A stretch of DNA of 8,930 nt from NCBI GenBank assembly GCA_020427625.1, contig JAGQOI010000548.1, positions 1-8,930 of the forward strand, read 5' to 3'. This document shows, in pieces, positions 5,877 through 8,930 of the stretch (position 1 is the stretch's first letter; each line of letters starts with the position of its first letter). Source of the DNA: Phycisphaerales bacterium. Its GTDB lineage: Bacteria > Planctomycetota > Phycisphaerae > Phycisphaerales > SM1A02. Under the pieces are notes generated by a model. The model was not told the origin of the DNA and made no database searches. It was given only the letters and a program-made list of their open reading frames with translations. Both the position numbers and the translations under genes were made by a program.

Positions 5877-7679
5877 ATGCGACGCCACGGCCTGTCACAG
5901 ATCCTGCTGCTCGCCGGGCTCCTCGCGGTGCTCGGTGCCGTGCTGCTCTATCCGATCTGGCTCACGGTGCGCGGCGGGTTCGAGTCGCAGCAATCGGGCG
6001 GCGGGTACACGCTTTATCACCTCACGTCCGTCTTCTCGGATCCGGCGCTGGTCGAGGGGATGGTGAACGCGTTGCTCATCGCGACGCTCACGACCCTGCT
6101 GTGCCTGGTCATCGCCGTGCCGCTCGCGCTGATCACGGCGCGCTTCGAGTTCCCCGGCAAGAAGCTGCTCGGCGCCTGCGTGCTCGTGCCGCTGATCCTC
6201 CCGCCGTTCGTCGGCGCGATCGGCCTGCACCATCTGCTCGGGCGCATGGGCTCGCTCAACGCGATCCTGCTCGACCTCGGACTCGTGGCCGAGCCGATCG
6301 ACTTCATCGGACGCGGCGGTCTGTGGGCGATCGTGCTCATCGAGGCGCTCCATCTCTATCCCATCCTGTACCTCAACGCGACGGCGGCGCTGGCGAACCT
6401 CGACCCGACGCTGGAGGAGGCGGCCGAGAATCTCGGCGCCTCGCGGTGGCGACGGTTCGTGCGCGTCGTGCTGCCGCTCATCCGCCCGGGCCTGTTCGCG
6501 GGCGCGACGATCGTGTTCATCTGGTCGTTCACCGAGCTCGGTACGCCGCTCATGTTCGACTACCAGGTCGTCACGCCGGTCCAGATCTTCAACGGCATCA
6601 AGGAGATGTCGGCATCGCAGCAGCCGTACGCGCTGACGGCGATCATGCTCTTCGTCGCGGTGATGTCGTACGTCCTCGGCAAGCTCGTCTTCGGCGGGCG
6701 CGCGTACGCGATGTACGCCAAGGCCTCGGTCCAGGCCTCGACGGTGCGCCTCGGACCGATCGCCGGACTCCTCGCGATGCTCGCCTTCCTCGGCATCACC
6801 GCCCTCGCCGTGCTCCCGCACCTCGGCGTCATCCTCGTGAGCCTCGCCGACACCGCGCAGTGGTACGGCACCGTGCTGCCGCAGGGATTCTCCCTCGCGC
6901 ACTACGAAGGCGCGCTCTCGCACGAACTCGCGATGAGCTCGATCCGCAACAGCCTGTTCTACGCCTCCTGCGCCGTCGTCATCGATCTCGTCGTCGGCAT
7001 GCTCATCGGGTACCTCGTCGTCCGCACCCGTCTGCCCGGGCGTGGCCTGCTCGACGCGCTCGCGATGCTCCCCCTCGCCGTCCCCGGACTCGTCATGGCG
7101 TTCGGCTACGTCGCGATGACGCTCGAGTGGCCGTTCGAGCCCGGCATGCCCGGCTGGTTGCGCACCGTCCTCGGGCCGATCCTGCCCTCCGGCGGACTCG
7201 CCTGGATCGACGGCGGTCCGCTGCACGGATGGGCGGACGTGCTCGGCGCCGAGCCGAATCCCGTCCCGCTGCTCATCATCGCCTACGCGGTCCGGCGCCT
7301 GCCGTACGTCGTGCGCGCGACCGTCGCCGGACTGGAACAGACCTCCGGCGAACTCGAGGAAGCCGCGATGAACCTCGGCGCCTCGCGCCTCACCGCGGTC
7401 CGCCGCGTGATCATGCCCCTCATCATGGCGAACCTCATCGCCGGCGCACTGCTCGCCTTCAGCTTCGCGATGCTCGAGGTCTCCGACTCCCTCATCCTCG
7501 CCCAGCGTGAAGCCGACTTCCCCATCACGAAGGCGATCTACGTGCTCTACGGACGCCTCGGCGACGGACAGCACCTCGCCTCCGCCATGGGCGTCTGGGG
7601 CATGGCGCTCCTCACCGTCACCCTCGTCGGCGCCTCCCTGCTCATCGGGAAGAAGATGGGCGCGATCTTCCGGGTGTAA
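5877..7679 (+). CDS. ABC transporter permease with two fused transmembrane domains, Fe(III)/FbpB type
   Basis: This 600-residue inner-membrane protein would form the translocation channel of a binding-protein-dependent importer. Its two halves are each a BPD_transp_1 permease domain. The first (about 60-270) carries the ATPase-contacting EAA loop at 180-200 (EEAAENLGASRWRRF ending in LP). The second (about 350-590) carries it at 494-514 (EEAAMNLGASRLTAV ending in MP). The fused form, the length and motifs such as FTELGTPLMF (218-227) resemble Fe(III) permeases of the FbpB/SfuB/AfuB group. Thiamine (ThiP) or phosphonate permeases share the architecture, so the substrate is unproven. The ATG at 5877 was chosen because the hydrophobic N-terminus begins there; no Shine-Dalgarno site precedes it. 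An in-frame GTG at 5814 is possible but adds a polar stretch and has no ribosome site either. No ATPase or binding-protein gene is adjacent in the window. Confidence 0.9.
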   Translation: MRRHGLSQILLLAGLLAVLGAVLLYPIWLTVRGGFESQQSGGGYTLYHLTSVFSDPALVEGMVNALLIATLTTLLCLVIAVPLALITARFEFPGKKLLGACVLVPLILPPFVGAIGLHHLLGRMGSLNAILLDLGLVAEPIDFIGRGGLWAIVLIEALHLYPILYLNATAALANLDPTLEEAAENLGASRWRRFVRVVLPLIRPGLFAGATIVFIWSFTELGTPLMFDYQVVTPVQIFNGIKEMSASQQPYALTAIMLFVAVMSYVLGKLVFGGRAYAMYAKASVQASTVRLGPIAGLLAMLAFLGITALAVLPHLGVILVSLADTAQWYGTVLPQGFSLAHYEGALSHELAMSSIRNSLFYASCAVVIDLVVGMLIGYLVVRTRLPGRGLLDALAMLPLAVPGLVMAFGYVAMTLEWPFEPGMPGWLRTVLGPILPSGGLAWIDGGPLHGWADVLGAEPNPVPLLIIAYAVRRLPYVVRATVAGLEQTSGELEEAAMNLGASRLTAVRRVIMPLIMANLIAGALLAFSFAMLEVSDSLILAQREADFPITKAIYVLYGRLGDGQHLASAMGVWGMALLTVTLVGASLLIGKKMGAIFRV

Positions 7680-7684
7680 GACCC

Positions 7685-7728
7685 CGGCGGCCGTCCGTCC
7701 GACCTTCCGACGCCGCCGACGTGTTTTT
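7685..7728 (+). terminator. Candidate terminator after the ABC permease
   Basis: CGGCGGC (7685-7691) pairs with GCCGCCG (7712-7718) over a 20-base loop, beginning 6 bases after the permease stop. A run of five T (7724-7728) follows 5 bases later and is one of the few T-runs in this GC-rich window. The large loop and the gap before the T-run weaken the call. A second short hairpin (CCGCGG at 7733-7738 with 7747-7752) follows and may belong to the leader of the next gene. Confidence 0.4.
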
Positions 7729-7805
7729 CGGACCGCGGGTTGCGTTCCGCGGCCGCGCATTCGACAGTGAAGACACGTCCGACCCGCCCGCTGGAGAGAC
7801 GTTGC

Positions 7806-8930
7806 ATGCCGCGCCCGTTCGTCCGGTCCGTCGTCGCCCTCCTGCTCGTCGTGAGCGGCGCCGTCGCCGCCCGCCCGCCGCTGGGCGATCCCCACAACGC
7901 CGCGACCTGGTACCTGGAGGCCATCGACGCGCTCCAGGTGCTGACCGACGAGGATCGGATCTACGTCGCCGACGTGCTCGAGCGGCACCTGCCGCCGACG
8001 CCCCGCCTGCGAGAGATCCTCGCCCGTGCCGCGCCCGCGCTTCGCGCGGCCGAGCGCGGCGCCCAGGAGGCGCGGGCGGACTTCAATCTGCAGTATGAGC
8101 AGGGCTTCGAACTGCTCCTGCCGCACCTGTCGCAATTGCGCATGATGGCGCGCCTGATGGCGGTCGATGCCAACGTGCGCCTGCACGACGGGAACACGTC
8201 CGGCGCCGCCGCCCGACTGACGTCGATGTACCAGATGGGCCGTCACGTCACGAGCGACCGCATCCTCATCAGTTCGCTCGTGGGCCAGTCGATCTTCTCG
8301 GTGAGCGACGCCAACGTCCAGTTCGGCCTCGATCAGGCCGCGTTCACGCCGAACGACCTCGCCCTCATCCGCGATGGACTCGCCGACTTCTCCGGGCACG
8401 ACCCGTTCGGCTTCGTCGAGGGCGTCATCATGGAGCAGGAGTTGTTCCTGCACTACGTCGGCGAGCACGCGGCCGACGAGGGATTCATGCAGAACATCGG
8501 CGGCGCCCTGGGCGAGGACGATCCGACCCTCGCCAACCTGTCGCCGGAGCAGATCCAGGACATGCTCGGCCGGACCGACCGGCTCATCGACCAGGTCGTC
8601 GAGACGTTCCAGATGGACGACCGCGACGCCGCGCGGGCGCGCCTCGCGGACCTCATGCGCGAGGTCGAGGCCGGCGAACACGGTCACCTCGCGATGCTGC
8701 TCATCCCGGCATACACGAGGATTCTCGACAACATGTACAAGGGCGAGGACCAGCTCGCCGCGCGCCTCGCCCAACTCGACCGCGTCGTCGAGGGTCGCTC
8801 GACGATCCTCGCGGAGTCGAACGGCGCGTTCTTCTACGCGCGGGCGATCGAACTGCTGCACGCGCACGATGCCGACGACCTCGCGGCGGCGCTCGCGGGA
8901 CGTCCCGCGCCCGGCGCCGTCGATGCCGAA
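7806..8930 (+). CDS. Secreted helical protein of unknown function (3' end outside window)
   Basis: The frame runs 375 codons without a stop to the window edge. The ATG follows GGAGAG (7793-7798) at 7 bases. It opens a signal peptide (MPRPFVRSVVALLLVVSGAVAA) with likely cleavage near residue 21-22. The rest is mainly alpha-helical: NAATWYLEAIDAL at 31-43, a conserved-looking block at about 93-125 (DFNLQYEQGFELLLPHLSQL then RMMARLMAVDANVRL), and GAAARLTSMYQMGRH at 133-147. The first and third read like TPR-style helices. I recognise the pattern from planctomycete exported proteins with a D-F-x-x-x-Y/F-x-x-G then LLPHL signature, whose role is unknown. No cysteine or catalytic motif is visible. 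A candidate terminator and its own ribosome site suggest separate transcription from the permease. The opposite strand is also open over most of this region but is coding-strand shadow. Confidence 0.8.
   Translation, partial: MPRPFVRSVVALLLVVSGAVAARPPLGDPHNAATWYLEAIDALQVLTDEDRIYVADVLERHLPPTPRLREILARAAPALRAAERGAQEARADFNLQYEQGFELLLPHLSQLRMMARLMAVDANVRLHDGNTSGAAARLTSMYQMGRHVTSDRILISSLVGQSIFSVSDANVQFGLDQAAFTPNDLALIRDGLADFSGHDPFGFVEGVIMEQELFLHYVGEHAADEGFMQNIGGALGEDDPTLANLSPEQIQDMLGRTDRLIDQVVETFQMDDRDAARARLADLMREVEAGEHGHLAMLLIPAYTRILDNMYKGEDQLAARLAQLDRVVEGRSTILAESNGAFFYARAIELLHAHDADDLAAALAGRPAPGAVDAE

Noticed and set aside
5877..7679. Possible codon-use shift between the two permease halves as evidence of recent fusion
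   Set aside because: Both halves mix GCG and GCC for Ala and show the same G/C third-position bias by eye. Fused permeases of this kind are a normal family form.
5895..8867. 990-codon open frame on the minus strand opposite the permease and the last gene
   Set aside because: Its translation is dominated by Arg, Asp, Glu, His and Gly with no domain pattern, as expected opposite GC-rich coding DNA. The plus strand carries two convincing proteins with signal or membrane segments and EAA motifs.

Overview
The window is GC-rich DNA (about 70% by eye) that reads as bacterial. It most likely comes from the Planctomycetota, probably a Phycisphaerae-like lineage. Three things support this: the secreted protease ends in two short Ca-binding DLDGDGTVGPADLA repeats, a tail I associate with these bacteria; a pair of zinc-ribbon membrane proteins resembles planctomycete types; and the last gene looks like a planctomycete-typical uncharacterised secreted family. 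This placement rests on recognition, not a search. I saw no rRNA, tRNA, CRISPR array, insertion sequence, integrase or phage gene. The region looks chromosomal.

Layout. (1) 1-93: the last 30 codons of an unidentified + strand gene. (2) 202-1779 (+): a secreted subtilisin-fold (S8-like) protein with a beta-rich C-terminal region and a doubled dockerin-like tail, followed by a strong hairpin at 1811-1837. (3) 1962-4194 (+): a tightly coupled three-gene unit. It encodes an exported protein of unknown function, an ECF-type RNA polymerase sigma factor and a single-pass membrane protein in the position of an anti-sigma factor. The junctions are ATGA and TGATG overlaps. (4) 4166-5780 (-): two tandem paralogous zinc-ribbon membrane proteins one base apart. 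The distal one ends 29 bp inside the 3' end of the anti-sigma candidate. (5) 5781-5876: a compact divergent promoter region. (6) 5877-7679 (+): a double-domain ABC permease of the Fe(III)/FbpB type with no ATPase or binding protein beside it. (7) 7806 to the window end (+): the N-terminal 375 codons of a secreted helical protein of unknown function, running off the edge.

How the genes may work together. The sigma-factor unit is the one clear regulatory module. The membrane protein probably holds the sigma factor inactive, and the exported first gene could act on the envelope side of that signal; this is inference from coupling and topology. The protease just upstream is a possible target or partner of that circuit, but a hairpin separates them. 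The zinc-ribbon pair and the permease share only a divergent promoter region, with no functional link visible. I found no new multi-gene system that can be firmly claimed. The most unusual points are the protease active site (Glu where Asp is expected), the exported protein coupled to the sigma factor, the paralogous REPHY zinc-ribbon pair, the possibly leaderless permease mRNA and the orphan state of that transporter subunit.
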